From: an uncultured Clostridia bacterium
GTDB taxonomy: Bacteria > Bacillota > Clostridia > Christensenellales > UBA1242
Reading direction: 5' to 3'
Length of the DNA stretch: 64,000 nucleotides
NCBI GenBank assembly: GCA_934748015.1
Contig: CAKVHF010000001.1
Location: 310,001-374,000 of the forward strand
Part shown: positions 37,194-45,581 of the stretch, in pieces
Layout of the letters: the number at the start of each line of letters is the position of its first letter
Position numbering within the stretch: position 1 is the first letter of the stretch
Notes under the pieces: model-generated
The model's database searches: none
What the model was told of the DNA's origin: nothing
Seen by the model: only the letters and a program-made list of their open reading frames with translations
Position numbers and translations under genes: made by a program

Positions 37194-40100
37194 CTATAGT
37201 ATTGTCAACAAGTAGTCCAAAACTGCATTGGTGTCAATATTGTTGATATTTATAGTCGTTTTGCTAGACATGTCAAGCGTGCAATTGTCTCTTAACAACT
37301 GTTTAATAGTTGCTATGTCTGTGTTATCACTAAATTCTATCATTTTTCTATTGTTCTTTACAACTAATCTAGTTGCACCATACTTATACAGTTTATTCTT
37401 AATCAAAGCAAATTTACATAAATTTTCCAGAGATTGAGGCACATCACCATATATATTTTTAATTCTAGCGACAACAGCATTGTATTGTATTTCGTCCTTA
37501 ATATTTGCGATATTACTATATAGTGTCATTTTCTGATTGGTTGTAAATGCAGAACTGTTAGGTATATTGATATCAAGATCAGTCTCTATCTTAAGCTCAG
37601 TATATAGAGAATTGTCTACCGCATTACCCCGCAATTCTTGTATGGTTGAGTTAAGGATAGACATATATAGAGCATATCCGACTTTTGCAAAATGTCCGTG
37701 CTGTAGACTTCCAAAGATATCGCCAGTCCCTCTTATCTCCATATCTTTCATTGCTATCTTAAACCCACTACCCATTGCAGTAAATTCACTTATTGCCTTT
37801 AACCTCTTATATGCAATATCACTTATAGTCCCTCGGTACATAAAGTATGCATAAGAATCCCTATTACCTCTACCTACTCTACCCTTCAATTGATATAATT
37901 GAGATAGTCCTAATTTATCAGAATCGAGCACAATTAAGGTATTAGCATTAGGTAGGTCAACACCATTTTCAATTAATGTTGTTGAAATCAAAATCTGAGT
38001 TTTGCCCTTATAAAGGTTCATGATCTTCTGTTCCAACACATTGGAACTCATCTGACCATGTGCAACATCAATAATATAAGAATTTCCGGTCAAATTAGCA
38101 ATCCTATTAGCAACATAGTCTATATCGTCTACTCTGTTGTAAATGATTAAGACTTGTCCACTTCTTTGCATTTCTTTATCAATAACCATCTTAATAGTCA
38201 ATTCATTATATTCCATTACGCTAACTTGTGTTGAAATTTTGGTCATTGGTGGTGTCTGAATGGTGCTTATATCCCTTATACCACTTAATGATAAATGCAA
38301 TGTCCGTGGGATTGGGGTTGCACTAAGCGTAAGAACATTGATATCTTTCTTTAATTCTTTTAGTCTTTCCTTGTGTTCTACTCCAAACTTTTGCTCTTCA
38401 TCGATAATAAGCAATCCTAAGTTTTTGAATTCAATATTCTTGTTCAATAATCTGTGTGTTCCAATGATTAAGTTTATTTTACCATTGTTGATGTTATCTA
38501 TAATATCTTGAGCTTCTTTGTTTGTCTTAAATCTATTAAGAACAGCAACATTTATCCCATATGGTGCCATACGAGATGCACATGTATTGTAATGCTGTTC
38601 GCTAAGTACTGTTGTTGGACACAAAAATGCAACATTTTTACCCGAAAGAATTGTCTTAAAAGCAATACGTATTGCAACTTCTGTTTTTCCAAAACCAACA
38701 TCACCGCAAATCAATCTATCAATTAACTTGCCCTCTTGCATTTCAGATTTGATAAGATCCAATACAGATTGTTGGTCTTGGGTTAATTGGTATTGAAATT
38801 TATTCTCGAAATCTAGCTGAATTTCATCATCTATAGGGTATTTATATCCTTTTGCATCCAACCTAGCCTTGTAGATTTTGATAAGGTCTTGTGCAATATC
38901 CTTGACAGATGCTTTTACCTTGTCTTTTATTTTTTTGAACTCAGCACCACCAAGTTTGTTTAGTTTTGGTTCTTCGTCATCACCTATATATTTAGTTATA
39001 CTATCTATATTTTCTATTGGCAAATATAATCTATCGTCATTCTTGTAACTTATAACTATATATTCTTTTTTGACACCTTGCATCAATTGCAGGGTCTGAA
39101 TACCTAAGCACTTACCTATTCCATGAATTTTGTGAACAACATAATCATTCTCTTTAGGAAGTTCCACTTCTGCCAATGCATCTGTGTTGGTTTGCTTGAT
39201 GTCTTGTTGGATGACATAATGCTTTCCGATCGCATTGCTACCAATAACTGCAATCTTATCGTCATAAAAGTTAAAAGAATTGTTGTATTCTCTATTAATT
39301 ACATTTATTTCATTTTGTCTTATTTCAAAAAGATTTTTTATATTATTATATGGTATTCTTCTTGTTAAAACATTAATAAGATGATTGTAGTTATTGTTAT
39401 CAACGAAAATAACAACTGTAAACCCCGCTTTGTGTAAATTATCCAGGTCAATAACAAGAGATGGATAATGTTCACCATAGATTATGTTGGGAGTACACTT
39501 AAATGAAAAGACAGCATTGGGATTAAACAACCTATTGGCATTGTTAATAAATTGAAAAGCAATCTTGCTATTGTCGCCATACTTAATTATATTATCCAAC
39601 TGCATAAGATTGCGATGGGTTGATAACAATAAATTATTATTGATCCCCTCTTTAAGTGATGCGTTGAAATCGTCTATAGCCTTGATGCAAGTATCATACA
39701 CTTTCTTAGCATCACTAAATACAACAACCATATCTAGTAGACTTAACAATGGCACAATTGGCTCTCTATTATATTGCAGAAACCACAAATTATTGTATGT
39801 CTTGTTAAATTGGCAATAATTATCTAACATTTGCTTCAATTGAACATTTTTATCATTAAAATCTCTTCTTATTGCGTCAAAATCTGGGTTGTAAAGATTA
39901 CAATCAGCAATAACTAGCGAATTAATTGTACTTACAGCCTCAACATAATTTTCATCCAAAACTGAAATTTTGACTATAGTATCAAAATCAAATATAACCC
40001 TATATCCAGTTGTATCATTTTGCAAAACCACATCAACTATTTCACCACGACAACAGAATTGTCCACCGGATGATATATTATCGCACTTAACATAGCCAAT

Positions 40101-40541
40101 GTTAACTAAGAAATCTATTAAATCATCTCTGTCCAACTCTTCATCTATTGCAAGTGTAATGCTTTTGCTATTATCAAATATTGTCTTAGGGACAGGCAAC
40201 ATTGCAACGTTTGGCGTAGCAATATGAACATCATAATCGGGATTGTTTAGATTATTGATAAAAGCAACATATTGTTGGCTCTCACTAGAATAACTGGCTA
40301 AATTTAGGGACGGAATATCAAAACAACAATTTGTTTTATGACTTAATCTAGCAAAACTATTTGCATATTTCATCCCTTCTTCTTTGTCTGCTACAACAAA
40401 AAACTTTGGACGAGAGATTTCATCCAATATTGCTATCTGCTCGCCCTCTCCACAGTTAAAAATACTAACATTTTTGTTATTATCTATTGCTGAGAACAAT
40501 GTATTAAGATTGCTATTTCTACTTAATAGTTGCTTGATCAT
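37194..40541 (-). CDS. mfd: Transcription-repair coupling factor Mfd
   Basis: A 1115-residue Mfd, which pushes stalled RNA polymerase off damaged DNA and recruits UvrA. The N-terminal UvrB-homology modules are followed by the polymerase-interacting domain starting VELPKENDYVVHKIHGIGK. The RecG-like translocase has ICGDVGFGKTEVAIR (Walker A), LLIIDEEQKFGVEHKE (DEEQ box) and LSATPIPRTLHLS. GRVGRGNRDSYAYF and the C-terminal TRCF domain complete it. Length is slightly below the 1150-1180 typical. No clear ribosome binding site precedes the ATG, 12 bases after pth, so it may rely on translational coupling. pth-mfd adjacency is standard in Firmicutes. Confidence 0.97.
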   Translation of the reverse strand: MIKQLLSRNSNLNTLFSAIDNNKNVSIFNCGEGEQIAILDEISRPKFFVVADKEEGMKYANSFARLSHKTNCCFDIPSLNLASYSSESQQYVAFINNLNNPDYDVHIATPNVAMLPVPKTIFDNSKSITLAIDEELDRDDLIDFLVNIGYVKCDNISSGGQFCCRGEIVDVVLQNDTTGYRVIFDFDTIVKISVLDENYVEAVSTINSLVIADCNLYNPDFDAIRRDFNDKNVQLKQMLDNYCQFNKTYNNLWFLQYNREPIVPLLSLLDMVVVFSDAKKVYDTCIKAIDDFNASLKEGINNNLLLSTHRNLMQLDNIIKYGDNSKIAFQFINNANRLFNPNAVFSFKCTPNIIYGEHYPSLVIDLDNLHKAGFTVVIFVDNNNYNHLINVLTRRIPYNNIKNLFEIRQNEINVINREYNNSFNFYDDKIAVIGSNAIGKHYVIQQDIKQTNTDALAEVELPKENDYVVHKIHGIGKCLGIQTLQLMQGVKKEYIVISYKNDDRLYLPIENIDSITKYIGDDEEPKLNKLGGAEFKKIKDKVKASVKDIAQDLIKIYKARLDAKGYKYPIDDEIQLDFENKFQYQLTQDQQSVLDLIKSEMQEGKLIDRLICGDVGFGKTEVAIRIAFKTILSGKNVAFLCPTTVLSEQHYNTCASRMAPYGINVAVLNRFKTNKEAQDIIDNINNGKINLIIGTHRLLNKNIEFKNLGLLIIDEEQKFGVEHKERLKELKKDINVLTLSATPIPRTLHLSLSGIRDISTIQTPPMTKISTQVSVMEYNELTIKMVIDKEMQRSGQVLIIYNRVDDIDYVANRIANLTGNSYIIDVAHGQMSSNVLEQKIMNLYKGKTQILISTTLIENGVDLPNANTLIVLDSDKLGLSQLYQLKGRVGRGNRDSYAYFMYRGTISDIAYKRLKAISEFTAMGSGFKIAMKDMEIRGTGDIFGSLQHGHFAKVGYALYMSILNSTIQELRGNAVDNSLYTELKIETDLDINIPNSSAFTTNQKMTLYSNIANIKDEIQYNAVVARIKNIYGDVPQSLENLCKFALIKNKLYKYGATRLVVKNNRKMIEFSDNTDIATIKQLLRDNCTLDMSSKTTININNIDTNAVLDYLLTIL

Positions 40542-40553
40542 AATAATCGTTTA

Positions 40554-41105
40554 TTATAGACTTAAGCCTTCTAGATTTCCTTTATTTTTAATAAATTTTT
40601 CCAATACTTCGGATGTTTTTTCAAAAGATTGCTGTAGTATCGCAAGATTATCGTTAGAGACCTTAGATAATACAAAATCAGCCAAAGATCCGACACTAGG
40701 CTTGCCTATACCTATCCTAATCCTTCCAAAATTACTTTCCCCTAGCTTTGCAATAATATCACGCATGCCATTATGTGTGCCAGCACTGCCATTAGGTCTA
40801 AATCTAATTGCACCAATTGGCAAATCAATGTCATCATACACGACACACAGATTGCTAAGAGGAAGTTTTAGTTGATTAACTAGACTAGACACTGCAACTC
40901 CACTTAAATTCATATAAGTTGTTGGCTTTAAAAGTATAACCTTCTCTCCATCAATCATGCCTTCAGCATACATTCCGTTATATTTATTTTTAGTAAATTG
41001 CAGGTTATGTTTTTCAGCAAAATAGTCGACTGCCATATAACCCATATTGTGATAAGTCTTACTATATATGCTATCTGGATTACCCAATCCAATAATTGCT
41101 ATCAT
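40554..41105 (-). CDS. pth: Peptidyl-tRNA hydrolase
   Basis: ATG 41105 is chosen (183 residues) because AGGAGA lies five bases upstream; nine further in-frame upstream codons would overlap the preceding gene. It releases peptides from prematurely dropped peptidyl-tRNA. IIGLGNPDSIYSKTYHNMGY contains the catalytic His and substrate-binding Asn. LLKPTTYMNLSG, then VYDDIDLPIGAIRFRPNGSAGTHNG and GRIRIGIGKP are standard. It lies between the GlmU remnant and mfd, matching the Bacillus order glmU-prs-ctc-pth-mfd with prs and ctc missing. Confidence 0.97.
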   Translation of the reverse strand: MIAIIGLGNPDSIYSKTYHNMGYMAVDYFAEKHNLQFTKNKYNGMYAEGMIDGEKVILLKPTTYMNLSGVAVSSLVNQLKLPLSNLCVVYDDIDLPIGAIRFRPNGSAGTHNGMRDIIAKLGESNFGRIRIGIGKPSVGSLADFVLSKVSNDNLAILQQSFEKTSEVLEKFIKNKGNLEGLSL

Positions 41106-41106
41106 A

Positions 41107-41964
41107 TTATCTCCTATTTTTCTCTTTAGCAAGAGTAGTTCTATCTTTGATTATTTCATTTTTCTTAATTGTATAATTATCTAGAACAACATAGTATCCA
41201 ATTACTGCATTGTCAGATATTTTACTTTTTGTAATATCGCAGTACGGGCTAATTATAACATTATTGCCAATATTTGACTTGGTTATTATGCTGTTAGAAA
41301 CACTGCTATTACTACCTATTTTACTATCAATAATCGTTGAGTTGTTATTAATAATTGTGTTATCGCCAATTATGCATTTACCTCTAAAAACACAATTGGA
41401 AAATATAGTGCAATTACGACCGATGGTTGACTTTGCTGAAATAATCACAGAATTTGGATTTTCGAAAGCGACGCCCTGTTTTTGCAGATCAATAATTATT
41501 TTTTTTGAAAAATATTTTTCCGCCATTGCAACTTGCTCTTCTGTCTCAACTATGGTAAACAATTCTTGATTGTTCATATAAATGCTATCATAATTGATAT
41601 TGCCAGAGCCTAAATAATATGATGTATTGTAAATAGCCCCGCAAGGCAATTTACAAGCTTTTGAACCTTTGATACTAACATATTCTATTAGAGTTTCAAT
41701 AAGATTTTTGTTAACAAATGGTGTCTTATCATATAGCACAAAAATATACTCGTAGTTGTTGCAATACAATGCTATTCTCTTCTTAACATCCTCGCCTTCT
41801 TTGTGATCAATTACATACAAAGGATAGCAGTTCAATTCCTTTTGCAACCATTCTGTCAATGTCATATCTAAGACTTTTCTGCCCTTCTTATTATTAAGAA
41901 TAAAAATAGCAAAGTTAGATAATCTTTTTATCTTTTGAGTAACCATTACAGTTTCAGTTAACAT
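41107..41964 (-). CDS. GlmU-derived hexapeptide-repeat protein, probably non-catalytic
   Basis: A 285-residue protein with AAGGAG before its ATG. Residues about 130-260 match the middle of GlmU: NNQELFTIVETEEQVAMAEK, then a left-handed beta-helix of about 13 hexapeptide turns such as STIGRNCTIFSNCVF, IIGDNTIINNNSTI and SKIGSNSSV. The N-terminal part retains VLYDKTPFVNKNLIETLIEY, like the GDtPLltaetl strand of the uridylyltransferase. It lacks the nucleotide-binding LAAGxGTRM loop, and the C-terminal acetyltransferase half with its active-site His is absent. It sits exactly where glmU belongs, upstream of pth-mfd. I infer a shrunken GlmU that has lost both activities, so a functional GlmU must be encoded elsewhere. 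A sensor or scaffold role is open. Confidence 0.7.
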   Translation of the reverse strand: MLTETVMVTQKIKRLSNFAIFILNNKKGRKVLDMTLTEWLQKELNCYPLYVIDHKEGEDVKKRIALYCNNYEYIFVLYDKTPFVNKNLIETLIEYVSIKGSKACKLPCGAIYNTSYYLGSGNINYDSIYMNNQELFTIVETEEQVAMAEKYFSKKIIIDLQKQGVAFENPNSVIISAKSTIGRNCTIFSNCVFRGKCIIGDNTIINNNSTIIDSKIGSNSSVSNSIITKSNIGNNVIISPYCDITKSKISDNAVIGYYVVLDNYTIKKNEIIKDRTTLAKEKNRR

Positions 41965-41973
41965 AATTACTCC

Positions 41974-42444
41974 TTATTTGTGATATGTGATATTGTTGTT
42001 GATGGTTGTAGCACGATATATCTGTTCCAACAATATTACTCGCATCAATTGGTGAGGAAAAGTAAATTTCGAAAAACTAAGGCACATGTCTGCTCTTCTT
42101 TTGATATCCTCGCTTAACCCATAACTACCGCCGATGATAAAATTAACGACAAAACTAGTGTTAGAGATTTTGGATAGTTGTTCAGCAAATTCTTCACTTG
42201 TAAAGTTTTTGCCAAATATATCCAGAACTATATTGTAGCCCTTAAGATATTTATCAAACTTCATGCTTTCTTTTACTTTAATCTTAGCAATATCAGCAAT
42301 ACCCGCATTTTTAGGGATTTTTTCTTCTTCTAACTCTATCACATTAACAGTATGATACTTGCTTAATCGCTTAATATATTCGTGACATGCTTGAATATAA
42401 AAGTTCTCCTTAATAGATCCAATACATAGAATATTAATTTTCAC
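41974..42444 (-). CDS. rlmH: 23S rRNA pseudouridine-1915 N3-methyltransferase RlmH
   Basis: The start is placed at GTG 42444, whose G is the last base of the upstream TAG stop; GGGGG lies eight bases before it. This gives 156 residues, starting MKINILCIGSIKENF like the family; the longer frame adds five unsupported residues. RlmH is a SPOUT methyltransferase that modifies helix 69 of the assembled 70S ribosome. The SAM knot is FIIGGSYGLSEDIKRRAD followed by FPHQLMRVILLEQIYRA, and the C-terminus ends in the conserved YHK. Overlap with the CPBP gene implies coupled translation. Confidence 0.95.
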   Translation of the reverse strand: MKINILCIGSIKENFYIQACHEYIKRLSKYHTVNVIELEEEKIPKNAGIADIAKIKVKESMKFDKYLKGYNIVLDIFGKNFTSEEFAEQLSKISNTSFVVNFIIGGSYGLSEDIKRRADMCLSFSKFTFPHQLMRVILLEQIYRATTINNNITYHK

Positions 42445-43574
42445 TACATTAGCCCCCATACAAAAGTAAATATGGTTATAACCACCCCTAAGACTATGGA
42501 TGATTTCAAGAATATCTTATCCTTATAGGTCTGCTTATATATTTTTGGTTGTCTAGGCATCAATAACTCCAGCGGAGTTTTTGCGTTAACAAAGTCAATA
42601 TTAAGAGTAGTTGTATTCTCGATAATATCTTTGATTTCTGCTGGATTGACTATTATCGGAGAGTCGTCTATTGCTTGTCCATCTTTCAGATAAGTCTTGC
42701 TTATTGCACGTTCTACCTTAATAACGAGTCCATTATAATACAGTGCCTTAAGTAGGAAGAAAGTGATTATAAGAATTGCAACAATTGCAACGATAATTAT
42801 AAGTACCAAAAGTATGAAATTGATATGAGTTAACCATCCAAAAACATTGCTATATGCAGTACTATAAGTGGTTCTATTGTCTAGCAAAAATGAATTAGTT
42901 ATAGACATAAAGTTGTTCATGAAGTGCATTATGATAGCGGGCCAAATATTCTTAGCAATAACAGATGCATAACCCATAATCATACCCAAAATAGCAGCGT
43001 AGAACACCTGCGTAATATTTAAGTGAATTAGTCCAAACATAATAGAACTAATCATGATCGCTCTAGTAAAACCAGTATGTTTAGTGCCTTGCAACAATAT
43101 ACCTCTATGTAAGAACTCTTCGCAGAATGCAGGCAATATTGCAGTAGTAAAAATCTGTACAATATAAGTAGTTGTAGTCATTTTTTCACTAACAGAAGAG
43201 CCGCTAGAGTAACCCAACATCTGAATAATTCCGTTGAAAAAGTAAGAAACCATAAGAGTTAAGAAGTACATGAAGAAACCAAGTGCAACAGAAATAATTA
43301 TTGACCTGAAATTCATCTTATAGAAATTGCATGTATGAAAAACATTTTTGTAATTAACCCCTAAGAAGTTCTTGTACAATATTAATGGGATAAGAAATAA
43401 ACAAAACACTTCAATAATAACTGAGTATATTATATCTGCCAAGTTGGACGATAGTGAGCCAAATAGTCCAAGTGAAGAGGCAATTCGAACAATGACAAAA
43501 CAAGTTAATGCAATAAAATATATTAAATAAGTCTTATATACTGACTTATATTTTTTTTCTGCAACAAATTCCAT
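42444..43574 (-). CDS. CPBP-family intramembrane metalloprotease (first copy)
   Basis: A 376-residue polytopic membrane protein with the CPBP/Abi (CAAX protease and bacteriocin-processing) signature. AFCEEFLHRGILL gives the paired Glu and Arg, FGLIHLN the first His, and IIMHFMNNFMS the second His/Asn. About eight hydrophobic helices are visible. A 110-residue cytoplasmic region follows the core, and a last helix ends the protein. Members are linked to peptide processing, immunity or protein maturation; no bacteriocin peptide gene is seen nearby. It follows a second CPBP gene by five bases, and its stop overlaps the rlmH start. Confidence 0.88.
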   Translation of the reverse strand: MEFVAEKKYKSVYKTYLIYFIALTCFVIVRIASSLGLFGSLSSNLADIIYSVIIEVFCLFLIPLILYKNFLGVNYKNVFHTCNFYKMNFRSIIISVALGFFMYFLTLMVSYFFNGIIQMLGYSSGSSVSEKMTTTTYIVQIFTTAILPAFCEEFLHRGILLQGTKHTGFTRAIMISSIMFGLIHLNITQVFYAAILGMIMGYASVIAKNIWPAIIMHFMNNFMSITNSFLLDNRTTYSTAYSNVFGWLTHINFILLVLIIIVAIVAILIITFFLLKALYYNGLVIKVERAISKTYLKDGQAIDDSPIIVNPAEIKDIIENTTTLNIDFVNAKTPLELLMPRQPKIYKQTYKDKIFLKSSIVLGVVITIFTFVWGLM

Positions 43575-43579
43575 TTCTT

Positions 43580-44566
43580 CTAATTACCCCCAAACATTGA
43601 TATAGTATTAATTATCCAAATTGCAATACATAGTCCAAAACTCCAATAAACATATCTTTTCTCATCGACCGAATATGTTTTGAAATTTTTATAAACTCCT
43701 ACTTCTGTTGTTTTCTGTTTTGCTTTGATACTTGCCCTTATTATAAATATCAAGCACACTGTACCTATGATGGCAAGAATTGTAGCAATTATATATGGCA
43801 ACACACCTGTAGGAGTGGTTTGACCAGCATCAACAACACCAGATTTAGACATAAAATCAATAAATATAATCAAAAAGTTATTGAAAAAATGTGTAATCAT
43901 TGGATAAATAATATTGCCGGTTGCATACATCACATAGCCCAGAACGACACCAAGTATAAATTGAAATACTGTCTGTTGCAATGATCCATGCATAAGAGAA
44001 AACATCAATGCAGACAAAAGGATTGCTGTTGTAGGAGAATGTTCTTTCTCTAAAGACTTAAATATAATGCCACGGAATATCAACTCTTCAAATACTGCAG
44101 GCATAATCGCTATAACTAAAGTGTTTAACAAAAGATATCCAACAGTATTGTTGTTAACATTAAGATCATCACTAGGGTTGAAATTAATTTTTTCTAGTAG
44201 TAAATCAAACATGGATGCAAATTGCGAAAAGAATACTATAGCAAAAACGGACATACCTATTGCAAGCAATATATACAGTGGCTTAACTCTGTTGTTTGCT
44301 CCGAGCATCTCCATTGTGTTGTATTCTTTCTTGCGATTAACAATAACAAAAATAAGTAAAAACATAATTGGAGATAACAAATACTGACAATATGTAAAGA
44401 TCGTATTGTTTTGCAATTCTTCCAGTGTTATGCCAAATGTCCCAGCCAAAATAACTGTTATCATAGCAATGAGTGTGGAAAAAATTAGCATCATTACAAA
44501 TACTAAAAAATATGTTTTGTACGCATTGATTGTAGTATAAGGTTTGCGAATTTCGTTATTTTGCAT
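43580..44566 (-). CDS. CPBP-family intramembrane metalloprotease (second copy)
   Basis: A 328-residue CPBP protease. AVFEELIFRGIIF holds the paired Glu and Arg, SALMFSLMHGS the His, and PMITHFFNNFLI the second His and Asn. It has about eight membrane helices. It is a clear paralogue of the next gene in the same core but differs in its C-terminus. The start overlaps the engB end by 11 bases and has no obvious ribosome binding site, which suggests translational coupling to engB. Two tandem CPBP genes between engB and rlmH are not part of the usual Firmicutes order. Confidence 0.88.
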   Translation of the reverse strand: MQNNEIRKPYTTINAYKTYFLVFVMMLIFSTLIAMITVILAGTFGITLEELQNNTIFTYCQYLLSPIMFLLIFVIVNRKKEYNTMEMLGANNRVKPLYILLAIGMSVFAIVFFSQFASMFDLLLEKINFNPSDDLNVNNNTVGYLLLNTLVIAIMPAVFEELIFRGIIFKSLEKEHSPTTAILLSALMFSLMHGSLQQTVFQFILGVVLGYVMYATGNIIYPMITHFFNNFLIIFIDFMSKSGVVDAGQTTPTGVLPYIIATILAIIGTVCLIFIIRASIKAKQKTTEVGVYKNFKTYSVDEKRYVYWSFGLCIAIWIINTISMFGGN

Positions 44567-45149
44567 TGTTATCTATAAATTGGTCAAACTTATCCAGTAA
44601 GGCCTCTTTCCCCTGTTTGTTATTAGAACTACTCATATATATATTGGCTAGTGGCAAGCCAAATCCGTTGGCTAATTTAGTAAGTGTAGGCTTAATCTTG
44701 GTCTTAGGCAATTTATCACACTTAGTCACAATCACTATATATGGGATAGCATAGTATGATAAGTATGTTATCATATTTTTATCTAACTCTGTTGGATCAA
44801 TTCTGCAATCAACCAACACACACACCAATTTCAAATTTTTGGAATTAGTGAAGAAAGGATCCATCAGATCGTCCCACTTAGAACTCTCTTGCTTGTTGCC
44901 TTTAGCAAATCCATAACCCGGCAAATCAGCAAAATAAACACTATTATTAATCAAAAAATAGTTGATTAATCTTGTTCTACCAGGCGTACTACTAGTTCTT
45001 GCTAAATTCTTGTTGTTTGTCAAAAAATTAAGCAAAGAACTCTTGCCTACATTGCTTCTACCCACGAATGCAATTATTGAATTGTTGTCTTGAATTATGT
45101 TGTTACCATTAGCAACACTTGTTATAAATTTAGAAGTTAATATTTTCAT
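44556..45149 (-). CDS. engB: Ribosome biogenesis GTPase EngB (YsxC/YihA)
   Basis: A 197-residue GTPase needed for 50S assembly. G1 is AFVGRSNVGKSSLLN; G3 is FADLPGYGFA; G4 is VTKCDKL; G5 is MSSSNN. The TSSTPGRTRLINYFLIN switch region is diagnostic. No Shine-Dalgarno is present. TTGACA-17-TAAGTT ends six bases before the ATG, so the mRNA should start at or next to the start codon (leaderless). It is the first gene of a presumed operon with both CPBP genes, rlmH, the GlmU remnant, pth and mfd. Confidence 0.96.
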   Translation of the reverse strand: MKILTSKFITSVANGNNIIQDNNSIIAFVGRSNVGKSSLLNFLTNNKNLARTSSTPGRTRLINYFLINNSVYFADLPGYGFAKGNKQESSKWDDLMDPFFTNSKNLKLVCVLVDCRIDPTELDKNMITYLSYYAIPYIVIVTKCDKLPKTKIKPTLTKLANGFGLPLANIYMSSSNNKQGKEALLDKFDQFIDNNAK

Positions 45150-45155
45150 ATCATT

Positions 45156-45184
45156 AACTTAGCACATTTATTAACTTTTGTCAA
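45156..45184 (-). promoter_or_regulatory. Leaderless-type promoter of engB
   Basis: On the minus strand TTGACA (45179-45184), a 17-base spacer and TAAGTT (45156-45161), then six bases and the ATG. The predicted transcription start coincides with the start codon. Confidence 0.6.
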
Positions 45185-45216
45185 ATTGTTGACTATGCAA
45201 TTTATGGCTTTAAGAT

Positions 45217-45253
45217 AAAAAAACATATAAGATATTAAAGAATATCTTATATG
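45217..45253 (-). terminator. Terminator of the Cys-rich small gene
   Basis: On the minus strand CATATAAGATATT pairs perfectly with AATATCTTATATG (13 bp) across a four-base loop, then seven T. Confidence 0.95.
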
Positions 45254-45284
45254 CGAACAAAATATATGTGTAATATGTATTTAA

Positions 45285-45488
45285 TTAGTTAAGTGCATTG
45301 CAGCAACCACAGCAACTAAGCAATAACAATAATAAGATAATATTGCAGCAGCAGTTATCATCACCGCCAAAGCTCATATTGCAATTACCGCATAATAATA
45401 GAATTAATATTAAAAGACAGCAGTTGTTTCCTTTGCCTTCGTGTCTATCACCGCATCCACAACCGCCATTCATATTTCCGAAAAACAT
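45285..45488 (-). CDS. Small Cys/Gly-rich membrane peptide, unknown function
   Basis: A 67-residue protein with a perfect AGGAGG eight bases before the ATG and its own strong terminator, so it is very probably real and well translated. It has 13 cysteines: CGC at 10-12, CC at 23-24, C33, C36, CCC at 46-48, and CC/CC at 59-63. Two short hydrophobic stretches (25-32 and 49-58) are flanked by Cys clusters, with a charged Asp/Arg/His/Glu/Lys segment at 14-19. I do not recognise a family. Small Cys-rich hydrophobic proteins occur in spore coats and among membrane stress peptides; either would fit a spore former. The complementary frame on the plus strand is a shadow. Confidence 0.75.
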   Translation of the reverse strand: MFFGNMNGGCGCGDRHEGKGNNCCLLILILLLCGNCNMSFGGDDNCCCNIILLLLLLSCCGCCNALN

Positions 45489-45581
45489 AGACTAGTTCCT
45501 CCTATATTACTAGAAAAGGTGTCATTATTTTCTAACTCCCTTTCTACTCCATAATATGCAAGGAATTTTTGAATGTGTGCT

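Noticed and set aside
45298..45495. Plus-strand Gln/Pro-rich frame opposite the Cys-rich gene
   Set aside because: It is a shadow of the minus-strand gene, which has the ribosome binding site and terminator.
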